Of a stretch of DNA of 64,000 nt, positions 25,208 to 35,442 are shown in pieces (position 1 is the first letter of the stretch; each line of letters starts with the position of its first letter). The stretch is from positions 868,001 through 932,000 of the forward strand of contig JAHWDD010000004.1 in the NCBI GenBank assembly GCA_023897205.1. The letters run 5' to 3'. The DNA comes from Exophiala sp. HKRS030. Its lineage: Eukaryota > Ascomycota > Eurotiomycetes > Chaetothyriales > Herpotrichiellaceae. Both the position numbers and the translations under genes were made by a program. Under the pieces are notes generated by a model, which saw only the letters and a list, made by a program, of their open reading frames with translations, made no database searches and was not told the origin of the DNA.

Positions 25208-25957
25208 GACGCGGCTTTGGAATGGGACTGAGAGCTTCCAGTTCTATATATCATATCATATGCATTGGCGTTTGTGGATGCATGTCAGGGTCAGACAAGG
25301 CAGCATTGTAGGGTAGATTGCATCAAATCAAAACTACGTTTCTACTGCTGCGTGAAAGGATTGATACCGAAAGTGACGCAACTTGGAACTTCGCCTCCAC
25401 CATCAAAATCTCTTTAATAATGCTTGGGATTTTAATAGGGCTTTTCGTTCACCAAACTCGACTTCTTATCCTATATTAAAAGCGCCAGAAAACGATTTCC
25501 CTTGGCAAAAGTCTAGAAACATCAGTCTCCCTTCCTCTAAGTGTGCGCCCGTGTATCCCATAACCACTTCCAAGACCTTAGAGCGCAGCGAGAATGGTGA
25601 AAGGTTCATGGCAATCTACCTACTAGTATCAGATATCACCCATCATCTCATGTGATGCTGGTCTCAACCCTGATGGCATCTAGGGCGGGATGATATTTGA
25701 TATTCGGTCCAAGTCTAACGCCAGGCTCGATGTCATTGGGGCCGGTTTGCACGTCCATTCGAAGTGCATCGCCGTGGGCTTCTGAGTTGCTGGCCCAATC
25801 CCTTCCTACTCCTGCTAGACGAGTCCGCCGACTGGGCCATGAGGCCGTGAAGAACCCTAGCTTGAGTGGAAAAGAGTCGGTACTGGATCATCGGGACAGA
25901 GAAGACAATTCGTAAGCCTGACGTCAACCTCGCGGCATCGATGTCGACGGTAAATTC
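25208..25957. other. Intergenic between convergent genes
   Basis: This 750-bp stretch lies between the stops of the Dsc2-like gene and Tfb1. Only short overlapping open frames are seen (90 codons at most, 25383-25655). It is probably 3' untranslated sequence plus spacer. Confidence 0.5.
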
Positions 25958-27865
25958 TCAGCCTGCACCAGTATTCTTCGTCTGCTCCTCGAAAGCCTGT
26001 TTATACCGTTGTACTGCATTCGCCAGACTCTTGATAACAGGACCAAGCAATTGCTTGACCACCTTCCCTCCACCTTTTATAGCCCCGTGGTCGATCTTGG
26101 GCCGACGGCCTGTCTTGCGGAATCTCTCTTCCACCGCCCTCTCCTGTGCACGAATGTGGTCCTGCCTTTCCCTTTCCGCGTCATTAGCAATCACATTGAT
26201 CCGGTCAAGTGCACGATTGAGACTTTCAACAAGAGAAGCCACCTCAGTTGCACGTGCTGCGTCGCCTGACAGGAAAGCATTCCAGAATTGTCGGAGGAAT
26301 TCAATTGTTGTGGCCTGTGTAAGGGTGAGACGTTCGTAGATTGTAGCACTGAGGCCTGACGACTCGGCAATTTCGGAGGTTTGATCTCTGTGAGCCTGTA
26401 TCAGGGAAAATATGTGTTGCATGGCGATGGCGGAACCGGATTCGGATTTCTCCTTGGTTTCGTCTCCGTTGTCCATTTCTTCGTCTTCGGCTTCGTATGC
26501 TGCTATCGGTATCACACCAACTCCAGGTTGTGCAAAGTGAGTGGAAAAATCTTTGAAGACATCCCGAATTGCTTTTGATGGGTTAATATTGTGGAAAGGA
26601 TTACTTTCTGCGCCGTTTTTCTTGTCCTGCGAAGTTCTGTTTTCTGCAAAGAAGCGGCTTTGATCTTGGATATTTAGTATGATTCGTTCTTGTTCTGGAT
26701 CACCTTCTAGATCCCGAAGACGGAGACTTTCATATTCTGCTTCTCCCATACCAATCGGTGCGGCAGCATCCACGTCTGAAGGCCGGACTGTTGCCATGAG
26801 CTTCTCCGACAGCGCGTTGAGTTTGCGAATGATGGGAGCTTTGTCCAGTGCTGAGGCTCTCAGTTCAGAGTCCGGACGATTACCTTGACGCCGACTGTGA
26901 TTTTCTTCATTACCCTCGAGGTCGATAAACTTTGCAATGTGCAATTCGCTTGATGTTGCCCGAAGGCCAGTCAAGTCAGGATGGTTGAGGAACTCCTCTG
27001 TGTCTAGGTATCGATCTCTCGACTCTCTTGCAGGATCAAACTTGAGACCACGCAGCTTCATGAATAACTGACTCTGAAAGAACCGTGACCAAAATTCAAC
27101 CTCGGATTTACACTTGCTGGGAACAACTTCATCATAAACGATGCGCATAACTGGGTATTGCTCGAAAATGGCGCGGACATGGTCCTGTGTGAGACTCATT
27201 TTCGTTCCTCCATCCTCACGGCGTAATTCGGAGAAGACATTGTATTTGCCTTTCCCTTGACTCTGAGCAATGGCGTGGGCTCGTAATAAATGAACGCGGG
27301 AGGACCAAAACTGCGCGGTGAATTGTGTGTTGGAAATGGATTCTGGTTTCAGGCTCAAAGACTCCATGAAAGTCTTTTGTAGATCTGAATTTTCTTGCAT
27401 CAGAGACTGTTGAAGCCGGACGTCTGACTTCAGACGTTCATCATCTTCCCAGAGATTGCCGACTTTGCCACCGCCTGATATTGCACTTGCCATGGCCATG
27501 GCAGCAGATTGACCACCGGAATTAGGAGTGGCAGCATTCTGGACAGCCTTCTGGGCCTGAATGACGTTTGTCAAAGCATCCTTGATACCGTTGGCCTCAT
27601 TCCTTGGGTCGGTCTTGGATGTGAATGTGAATGTATGTGCGATTGCTTCTGCTTGACCGGGATCCTGGACGAAGATTTTCAACATGACTTTTGCACTTGA
27701 CTCCGGCGTTTGTTGAAGATTGGTTATGTTGGCCGCAGAAAGCACCAGCGTTGGTGCAGCATCTGGCGGTTGAGCTGGACTCCATGAGACGGATTTCCTG
27801 TCCTTGGAAATAGCCAGAACTCCGGGTTGTTTTTTGTAGGAGGCATCACCACGAGGAGGTGCCAT
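25958..27865 (-). CDS. TFB1: TFIIH core subunit Tfb1/p62
   Basis: A structural subunit of TFIIH, needed for RNA polymerase II initiation and nucleotide excision repair. A single exon encodes 635 aa, the usual fungal length. Residues 1 to about 110 form the pleckstrin-like domain (QPGVLAISKDRKSVSWSP, then LKIFVQDP), which binds TFIIE and activators. Two BSD domains follow: QFTAQFWSSRVHLLRAHA at about 180 and VEFWSRFFQSQLFMKLRG at about 255, each with the Phe-Trp pair. The C-terminal helical region contains TIEFLRQFWNAFLSGD. The start is the first ATG, MAPPRGDASYKKQPG. Identification is firm. Confidence 0.95.
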   Translation of the reverse strand: MAPPRGDASYKKQPGVLAISKDRKSVSWSPAQPPDAAPTLVLSAANITNLQQTPESSAKVMLKIFVQDPGQAEAIAHTFTFTSKTDPRNEANGIKDALTNVIQAQKAVQNAATPNSGGQSAAMAMASAISGGGKVGNLWEDDERLKSDVRLQQSLMQENSDLQKTFMESLSLKPESISNTQFTAQFWSSRVHLLRAHAIAQSQGKGKYNVFSELRREDGGTKMSLTQDHVRAIFEQYPVMRIVYDEVVPSKCKSEVEFWSRFFQSQLFMKLRGLKFDPARESRDRYLDTEEFLNHPDLTGLRATSSELHIAKFIDLEGNEENHSRRQGNRPDSELRASALDKAPIIRKLNALSEKLMATVRPSDVDAAAPIGMGEAEYESLRLRDLEGDPEQERIILNIQDQSRFFAENRTSQDKKNGAESNPFHNINPSKAIRDVFKDFSTHFAQPGVGVIPIAAYEAEDEEMDNGDETKEKSESGSAIAMQHIFSLIQAHRDQTSEIAESSGLSATIYERLTLTQATTIEFLRQFWNAFLSGDAARATEVASLVESLNRALDRINVIANDAERERQDHIRAQERAVEERFRKTGRRPKIDHGAIKGGGKVVKQLLGPVIKSLANAVQRYKQAFEEQTKNTGAG

Positions 27866-28544
27866 TTCTTACCTCCCTTTTGAAGAGTAGTGAAAATCTT
27901 GTCGACTCGTCGGTACGGCCACCCGAGCGAGACTGGTCACAAGGAGGCGAATTTGCATTTCGTTCGTGCTTCAGATTTCAGATATTGATCACCTAACTTG
28001 GTCAAATTCCTTCGAGGTCGACGTCTTAGCGTTTCTCATGAAGCATGGCGATAACACGCTTCGAATATTGAGATCGATGGGATGTTATGGACTCCAGGCT
28101 TAGACAAAGAGCAAACTAGACATGAAGCAATGTTTGGAATTCTATCAAGGTTGATCATGTCAGGCAGATCCGCCAAGACGCTGTCCGTGGTCTGTTAGTT
28201 AGTTGAAACTTAGTGCGACTAAGGGCGATTTTAAGTCGCGACCAACGCGGCAAGTCGTGCCTGATTTGACGCTAGAGCGAAGCTAATTCCTGCATAGTGA
28301 CGCAATCGCAATTCTCTTAAACACATGATAGAGCACAACAACCCATTCTCACGATACACGTCCCACGACCTCTTATGCAACAAAATTTGCATACAGACAC
28401 GCTATGCCAAGCGCCAGACGTGATGAGTATAGATCCTAAAAGATGACTGCCGTTTGGAACGGAGAAGCACTTCAATGAATCAATGACTGTTTTTGCTCGC
28501 CGAATCGCACGGTTTCTACGAGACGAGGGAAAGCTTCGTCTAGA
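27866..28544. other. Intergenic
   Basis: This 679-bp stretch lies between the Tfb1 start and the stop of the large HET gene, both on the minus strand. It holds the Tfb1 promoter. No gene-like open frame is present on either strand. Confidence 0.5.
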
Positions 28545-31478
28545 TTACAGGATGAACCACTTGGTATCCTCGCCTTTTAGCTCTCCTACAACCTGAATTG
28601 CATCTGCATCATGGTGGGCATGTACCTTAACTGGCCCATCTTGAAAGCCTCCAGCTTCTGAACCAGAATCCGAAGCGTCATCCCTTGCAGACCCTACCTC
28701 ACTTACAGAATCATTGAGCAAATCCTGCAAGTTGGTTGCATCAGGGGAGTCTTCCGACTCAGAATCTTCATTTCCCTCAGTCCCTTCTGTCAAGCATAGC
28801 TATCAGCGTTGTCCAAAAGGAAAATTCGACCATGTCTTTAGGACTCACCAATGGGTCTCTCAGAATTTTCCGACCATTCGGAATTATTGTCAAAATCCTC
28901 ACTCATATCGAGCAAGTCCAGATTGTCATCATCATCTTCATCAGAACTCGTCTCGGAGTCTACATCCGAGGCCTCCAGGTTTAGGCCACCCACAGTGTCG
29001 GATAAATCGCCTATGTCGGATTCAGAGTCGCTATCAGAACTATGATCCTCCTCGAGAAGAACGGATGGATTCTCTATCGTAAGTGTTGCGAGAAACTCAT
29101 GACGAATCACTACTGGATCCGTCCTGCTACCTTCTTTAGCATGATCATGGCGTATGGTACCCACAACAACATCAATAGTGTTACGCTCATCATCTATCGG
29201 GGGTAGATGGATTCAAACCAGGCTTCCAACTCCACAATGTTGGTTGGAGTTCCGTGCAGAAGTTTCGCACTCAAGAGATGTTTCACCTCGTCGTGGAGTG
29301 GTCGCCTTAAGATGATACCATAACAAGTATTTGGCATCCAAGACTCCAGATGCCCTTGATCGTTTACCGATTGTGTTCGGATCACAACCTGGACGCTCTC
29401 ATGGCCTTGGATTGGTACTCTCACTCGCAAGGCGTCACTTGGAGCACTCAAGTGGTCTTTGTCGTGTGGCATTTCGATGATTATTCCAGATCCTGTGAAT
29501 GAAAGACCTGGATCGTTCTTGTCAAAGATAGAATACGTGCCCTCCATTGTAACCACGAAACCACCTCTTGGAATTCCCAAGAACGAAGAAGGGGCCCATC
29601 TATACCCATCTTTTGTCAGTCTTGTATGTGGGTTGAAGATGATGTCGTGCGGAAAAACTCTGACCATGCTAACAAAAGTCTCCATCCGCCTCTCGGCAAG
29701 CTCAAGATCTTTTGCCCTGCGCAACTCAACCCCACGTTGCCGGTATTCTTCGAGTATATGCTGCTCTACTTCCAGGAGGCGACTGACTTTCAGTCTCATC
29801 AGAGCACCTAAACAAATCGTTTCATCGCTTCTTTTCGAGGTGGAACGGAATTGTATTGCAAAAATGGCAGAACCCAACGGACCGAATCGAGCTTGCATTG
29901 GACCCAACGCCTCGAACATTCGATATCGAAGGAAATCTCGAAGAAGGACAAAATCAGACATGGCAGTCACCGACGCAGTTTTCGGGAAGGTCACACAATG
30001 ACCTCTGGCGATAGATTTATTGACTCCCGGATAATCAATGCCATAACTATCGAGAGTCTTGTCAGAAAATTGAAGCAAAATTTTCTCTGCAAGCATTCCC
30101 TCCTGGAAGGTCCACAGTCGTCGATTCCAATTAGCAAGGTACAGTGCCAAACCTCTTTCATGCTCAGGACTTGTGGTGGAAAGTTCTAAAATGCCCGAAG
30201 ATAACACAAGCACAGCGGAAGCACCTTTGTATATGTTTGCCATCGCGCGAATACATTGCATTCGTCGTTTTTTCATCTCCGGAGTGTCCCTGACAGGTAT
30301 TGAAAGGGTGTCGAGCCAAAAACATTCAGGTCGTCCCAACAGTGTGTGATCAGCAGTGGCAGCAGTCACTAGTCCTTGGATTCGATTCAGCTGACATTCG
30401 TACAGACCATTGTTATGCGGATTGCCCATGCCGTCGCTCCATCTGGATTCTGTCAAAATGGCTCTAAAATTTCATGAGAAGCTGTGGCTTACACGTGAGA
30501 GATAGCAATGAAAGGTATGCTTGCGCGTCCACGCTTGAGCACATGTGAAGTTCGGATATCCAGCTTCTTCTCGACAGCATTCCAACAAAATACTGGAATC
30601 TCATCTGCATCGATAATCTTGCACAACGCTACCTCATCAACCAGGACCATGCGACCACACTGGCCATCTTCACAAGCATGTTTCTGCTGGTAGCTGACTT
30701 CCTCAATATTCCGTGCCAGGCATTGATTAGTGGTACACAGTTCATGCGAGATATTCACCTCGGGGTTCTCAGATTTCGCCATGAAATAGTGGCCATCTAT
30801 CCCCAAGTCGACCATGGTCTTCTGAGCGTCCATTGGGCACCAGCCTTTACTTAGGATCCGTCTCTTAAGCAGTATTGAAGCACCCCATTTTATACTAGTC
30901 CTGACAACACCATGGAATGACAGCATTGCCTCTGCGAATGTATGTCCCATTGCGATGATGGACATCCACACCTTTTCAGGAAGCGGCAGAATCTGGCCCT
31001 TACCACTGAGTGTCGCGGGTCCGCACTTTCCCTTAGGTATGGCAACCCCATACATGTCGATATAGTTTGAGACTTTCTTCAGAATAAGAGCTATCTTCAT
31101 TGCCCAGTCGATACTCAGCGGGCTGTTCTTACCACCAAGCTGCAGAATGCGAAACCTCCATTGCCGGATCAGAAACGGAAGCCGTCGAGTACTGACATAT
31201 TGTTGACTTTCGTCGAGCAAGCCGGACTGTTCGACCTTGACACCAGATATGGCGAGAACTTCTATCGCGAAGCCAAAGAACAGCCAATTCTGGAAGAATT
31301 CCTGGATCGATGCGGGACTCCGTTGTCCATAGGAGTTGACACCTTCGAGATCTTCAGCCGACCAGCCCTCTCTACTGGGATAGCCATGGAAACCGCCGTC
31401 GCCGGAGGTATAGTTCTTGCGCGCTAGATTGGGGACTCGAATATGGCCTTTGCCCTTGGGCAGAGGGAAGTGGTCCAT
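28545..31478 (-). CDS. Large HET-domain protein with Cys/His cluster and acidic tail
   Basis: HET domains mediate heterokaryon-incompatibility cell death in fungi; most family members have no known partner. Exons are 30493-31478, 29319-30442, 28849-29193 and 28545-28786 (introns 50, 125 and 62 nt), giving 898 aa. Residues about 211-275 hold a GWCP motif, then His and Cys pairs (HELCTTNQC, KHACEDGQC) resembling a zinc-binding cluster found before the HET domain in one subclass. The HET domain runs from AISHVWSDGMGNP at about 324 through FWLDTLSIP at about 369 to NRRLWTFQEGMLA. The first junction completes AISHVWSDG exactly. From about residue 704 the tail is acidic, with runs of Asp/Glu/Ser. 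The 125-nt intron is the least certain: without it the HET part would end at 29194 and the acidic exons would lack an ATG. Confidence 0.75.
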
Positions 31479-32675
31479 GATTCCAGTCAAATCGTCAAAC
31501 AGTCTCGATGACCGGCCTTCAGAGCCATTCCTAAAATCCACAAACAGTGCTCAGACATACCTGAGCAACTGGGAGTGCGGTTTATATCGTCTGTGCATTT
31601 GACTTTGGTTTATGAGGTTCATTGCCCAGGCATATTTACACCAGGGGAGATGCCAACCAATCTGATACTGACACGACGCATCAAGACCCTAATAAATCAA
31701 TGACATTGGCGGAACCGCCTTCACTATTAGCAAATCAGAAAAAGCAGCAGTACGCATTCTCAAGCAGTCCAGGGCTTTTCGCAGTGATGGTGTACTGTCG
31801 ATGTACGTGATTCAGATGCTAGCAGAACCGCGACAACATCCATGACTGGTGGGCATGGAAGCCCACTAAACAATACAATACGTTTTCGGGTAAAGTGGTA
31901 GGGGTGCTTTACGTACATCAAGGATTGGCGGATATCCTGTAAGGCGTGGAACGAGTCATATGACTTCGTCTTTTGCGGTGCAGATGTATGTCAGGATGCC
32001 ATCTTTGATACATAGGTCATAGATAGGTTCTAGAGTGTCTATGGATTAGAGTTGCATGTGGAATTTGAAATGTTGGGCTGGTAGTGACCACATAACAGCA
32101 AGCTTTTTTCCTCGTCAACGGGTAATGTACATCGTACAGCTGGGGAGTGTTGACCAATATTGTACACTATACTATTTCACATCTTTGTGGAGAGCCTCCG
32201 TTTTGCGAGGTATGACCGCGGCTTCTTCTGTTCTGGCTGGTATGAACACCTGGATGAAATGCCAAATAAAACATCTCGAGGTTCAATCTTCGGACGTCAA
32301 GCTCCTTTGATGAGAGCTATCCGGACCGAGTAACTCATGGATGTATTCTAACTCTGGAGATTGGACTTGCATCCGCGTGGCCTGAGGCGGTTCTGTTGAA
32401 CGGCGATGCAATTGAGGATCCACGGTCGACATGGGAGGCAGTAAGCTCGAGGGCATCAAGCCTTGTTCCGAAGGCTCGAACAGACGATCGGCGTAGGATG
32501 CTCGAGTTACGGCATTTGAGTAGTCTCGCGGCAGATGGTTCTTCAGACTGCCATGCTGATCGTCGTCTATCCATTTCGTTGTGCCGTAGAGACTCAAAGC
32601 ACTTCGTCAGGCGATTGAAGCTTGCAATGAGCACCCTTTTTTCTTGACGCGCGGACTGGATCAGTGCGGACTCGG
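31479..32675. other. Intergenic, no supported gene
   Basis: These 1197 bp lie upstream of the HET gene and downstream of the mL41 gene, both on the minus strand. Two overlapping minus-strand frames at 32283-32597 and 32335-32679 are of unknown value. A GTATGT...TTTTAG pair at about 31528-31557 could mark a 30-nt intron in front of the HET gene, but that is below the usual size. Confidence 0.4.
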
Positions 32676-33145
32676 TCATGAAGAGGCATTTCGCGACTGT
32701 TGCCCAGAATTTGCAAGTTCCTCCTCTTGAAGTCTGCTCGCTTCTTCCGCTTCTCTTCTCATTTCATACTCTTGTTTATTTTCCGCCCTCCATTCCCTCA
32801 GATACTGCAGACCACTACTTCCATCATTGTAGACTGGGGATCCGTCGCTGTAGGTGCGGCGCTCTCCGTCTGACTTTGCAACGTTCAAACTGACGAAGGG
32901 TGTGAGCTATTGTATCGAGACGTCAGCGGCGAAGTCAATCAAAGAACAGAATCAGATTTGCTCACTTTGAAGTCCTCCAAATCAGGAACATTGTAATGTC
33001 GAGTCTTGCGCCAATCAATGACATACTTGCCATATTCGGTGTGAGCTCCCATTGCTCCGCTCCCAGTTCCTCGATAGAAACCCTTGGCGACTTGTTTTGT
33101 GGTGAAACGCAAGCGCGCCATGAGTCTCGCCGTGGGTTGGACCAT
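32676..33145 (-). CDS. MRPL27: Mitochondrial large-subunit ribosomal protein mL41 (MRPL27 family)
   Basis: A protein of the mitochondrial large ribosomal subunit. Exons are 32966-33145 and 32676-32906 (59-nt intron), giving 136 aa. Residues 1-70 match the family closely: RLRFTTKQVAKGFYRGTGSG, then HTEYGKYVIDWRKTRHYNVPDL, and after the intron LTPFVSLNVAKS. The N-terminus is basic and lacks acidic residues, fitting a matrix-targeting sequence. The second exon adds a Glu/Arg-rich helical extension of about 65 residues. Confidence 0.93.
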
Positions 33146-33529
33146 CTTGATTGTTCACAATGTGGTGAGCGGGTTGTGTATAGGCCTGACAACAGTTCTG
33201 ATGGGTCGAAGGGAACAATCGACCTGGACTTCTCCGAAAATCAATGCCAAGAGTTTTGCTAGCTTCCTTCACCAGAATAGCGGATGTCGCCCTATGCTAG
33301 CTTATGCCTTCAGATTGGATTTATTCTATCTTGATGAACTCTGTATTTCAATGGATACCTGGCCATGAACTTGACGGTGATATGCTACAACAAAAGACCC
33401 TGCTCCATAACACTGCAGGAAGTTATGAGGATGAAAAGCTCACGCTTAGTAACAGCCTCTATGGGCCATCGTGGAGTTGTGCCTATCTTTCTGTTCTCCT
33501 CTTCATCCTGAGTTTCTCCCTCATCTCTA
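33146..33529. other. Intergenic
   Basis: This 384-bp gap lies between the mL41 start and the monooxygenase stop, both on the minus strand. It contains the mL41 promoter. Nothing else is recognisable. Confidence 0.5.
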
Positions 33530-34717
33530 TCAATCTACACGGAGCCCTGCCTCTTTTAACAGTGGTAGGATCTTGACTGCGAAATGCTCAAGATCTATTT
33601 TCCAATCATAGAAGCCCACTTGGACACCATCAATTCCCACCTCGTGCAGGGCCTTCAACTGTTCCACGACCTGCTCCGGTGATCCAATGACCTCAACATT
33701 TCCACCTAGATTGTAGCCTTGTTTATGCTTGGGATCTTTGCGTCCCCGCCACGCATGTGCATCACTGTCATACGATGCGAACCGCTTCGGCTCTGTGCTG
33801 TCTGGTGCAGTACCCTGTCCGTCGACGATGGCCTGCAAATAAGCCTCTGTTTCTTCTGGTGTATCGCGAGACACAATCACAGGGTTGATGAGGATTCTGA
33901 TCTTACGACCAGCTTTTTCCGCAGCGTCCCTGATTGTCTTAGTATGCGCTGGCAATGTTTCAAGAGCGCTCTCGATGGCTGCACCTCCGGGACTTGTGAT
34001 AAAAACGAGGTCTGAGTATCGAGTAGCGAACTCAATCCCCGCCGGACTACCTGTAGCATTGACTAATACAGGTCGGCCAAATAGTGGCTTCGGCGTGATC
34101 CATGCATTTTCTAGTTTCCAAGGACTGACCTTGCCCTCGTAGGTGATGTTCTCAGTTTCTGCCCATAGGCTGTTGACTACATCGAACAACTCTCCTGCCA
34201 TTTCATACCGCTTGTCGTGCTCAATGCGATTCCAGCCAAACATTTGATGCTCGATCGCACGATGGCCCGTCACGATATTGATTCCCCACCGTCCCTTGGC
34301 GATGTGATCCAGGGTGGCGCCGTATTTTGCAATATGGAGTGGGTGTAAAGGGCCATAAAGTACATGGATCGTAGAGATTAGCAGAATATTCTTCGTCACG
34401 GCGGCCATGGCACCTAATGCTATGAATGCGTCAAGCGACGCTTCACCATCATAACCCCCTTTGGGCAGCCATTGAGTGCGGCTGAATGCAACATCGAAGC
34501 CAAGCTCATCCGCCTTGCGCACAATGTCCAGGTTATAGTCAAAAGTCCAACTATTGCTGGTTGGATGGTTGGAGAGCTTGCGATCCTGCAGATCAAGGAA
34601 GACACCAAGAAGCAATGGTTGTCGAGCTGAGCGACTCAAAGGGCTATCTGGGAAATCGAATGGCCCTTTCAACTGCGGTCCCCCTTCTCGCACCGATGTG
34701 ACATTCGCGTAGGCCAT
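33530..34717 (-). CDS. FMN-dependent luciferase-like monooxygenase (SfnG/RutA/SsuD-like)
   Basis: A flavin-dependent monooxygenase of the bacterial luciferase-like family, TIM-barrel fold, using reduced FMN to oxidise small sulfones, sulfonates, amines or pyrimidines. A single exon encodes 395 aa from the ATG at 34717. Motifs are QWLPKGGYDGEASLDAFIALGAMAA, an early strand LISTIHVLYGPLHPLHIAKYGATLDHI, and GRWGINIVTGHRAIEHQMFG with the conserved phosphate-binding Gly/Asn/Thr. The C-terminal part has VEVIGSPEQVVEQLKALHEVGIDGVQVGF. The frame stays open 29 codons upstream without an ATG, so a small upstream exon is possible. It lies between a mitoribosomal gene and divergent Utp14. The intronless structure and family distribution make bacterial ancestry plausible. 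The substrate is not deducible. Confidence 0.9.
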   Translation of the reverse strand: MAYANVTSVREGGPQLKGPFDFPDSPLSRSARQPLLLGVFLDLQDRKLSNHPTSNSWTFDYNLDIVRKADELGFDVAFSRTQWLPKGGYDGEASLDAFIALGAMAAVTKNILLISTIHVLYGPLHPLHIAKYGATLDHIAKGRWGINIVTGHRAIEHQMFGWNRIEHDKRYEMAGELFDVVNSLWAETENITYEGKVSPWKLENAWITPKPLFGRPVLVNATGSPAGIEFATRYSDLVFITSPGGAAIESALETLPAHTKTIRDAAEKAGRKIRILINPVIVSRDTPEETEAYLQAIVDGQGTAPDSTEPKRFASYDSDAHAWRGRKDPKHKQGYNLGGNVEVIGSPEQVVEQLKALHEVGIDGVQVGFYDWKIDLEHFAVKILPLLKEAGLRVD

Positions 34718-35442
34718 TGCTTTGATCAAAGTACTTGTAGATGCAGATTCAGATGGGAAAAGATGTGGAGGAGACGGTCCAGGTGAATATTTCGACTCAA
34801 ACAAATGCCACTTACGGTGTTGAATTTGTAATCTCAGAAGCCGAAATTCTTCTCTGTCAAAAATGCGTACTCCTCCATACTCACGCTCTCCTCCGAAGAA
34901 ATCAGTAACGTGGAGGTTGCATTAGTGCACGATACGTGGAGGGTCAAAAATGATTGGAGCTCAACTGGATTGCGTGCGAGGAAGAATGGATGTCGAGTAG
35001 AGAGTATCCTGGTGACTGATGGCCCACATCATCTTGACACTGGACCATAATGCCAGGTATGAATACTGACAGGTGAGCTTGATCTCTGTATTCTATACCT
35101 GTAACACCACAATAGCTGCAGATATAAGAAGAAAGAATCTCAAGTTACGCAGTATTGACAACATAAAAGCCACGTTCGGCTCAATTGCCTGAAACGTGCC
35201 AATCGCGAGCATAGTGAGCTTGTTGAGGGCTTAAGCAGAAGCTTAACCTCAATGCAGATGGAAGCCACGTGACGTGGTCCAAACGTCCATCTCTGATGCC
35301 AAGTCCTTCTCCACAAAAAAGTTGACGGCCGAGGATGAACCGAATACTTTTTTTGAGTCGCCGCCCCTCAGATCACTTTACCTGCGGTGGAACTCGATGA
35401 AGTTTCACACCGCCGGAAACAGTAATTAGAGCATTCCTCATT
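34718..35442. promoter_or_regulatory. Divergent promoter region, monooxygenase / Utp14
   Basis: These 725 bp separate two divergent start codons and should hold both promoters. I recognise no specific control element; PAC or RRPE motifs expected for ribosome-biogenesis genes in yeasts are not evident. Confidence 0.4.

Noticed and set aside
29194..29319. Treating the HET ORF (ending 29194) and the acidic exons as two genes
   Set aside because: The acidic frame has no ATG near its 5' end, and an in-phase GT-AG intron links it to the HET exon with total length divisible by three. One gene is the better model, though unproven.
31528..31610. Extra 5' exon for the large HET gene (MHRRYKPHSQLLR) joined by a 30-nt intron
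   Set aside because: The phase fits, but a 30-nt intron is below the usual minimum seen elsewhere in the window (46 nt). The ATG at 31478 is the simpler start.
32283..32679. Two overlapping minus-strand ORFs (104 and 114 codons) directly after mL41, the longer one sharing ATGA with the mL41 stop
   Set aside because: There is no recognisable domain, they are in different frames with no splice sites joining them, and the ATGA overlap has no meaning in a nuclear fungal gene. They are probably 3' untranslated sequence.
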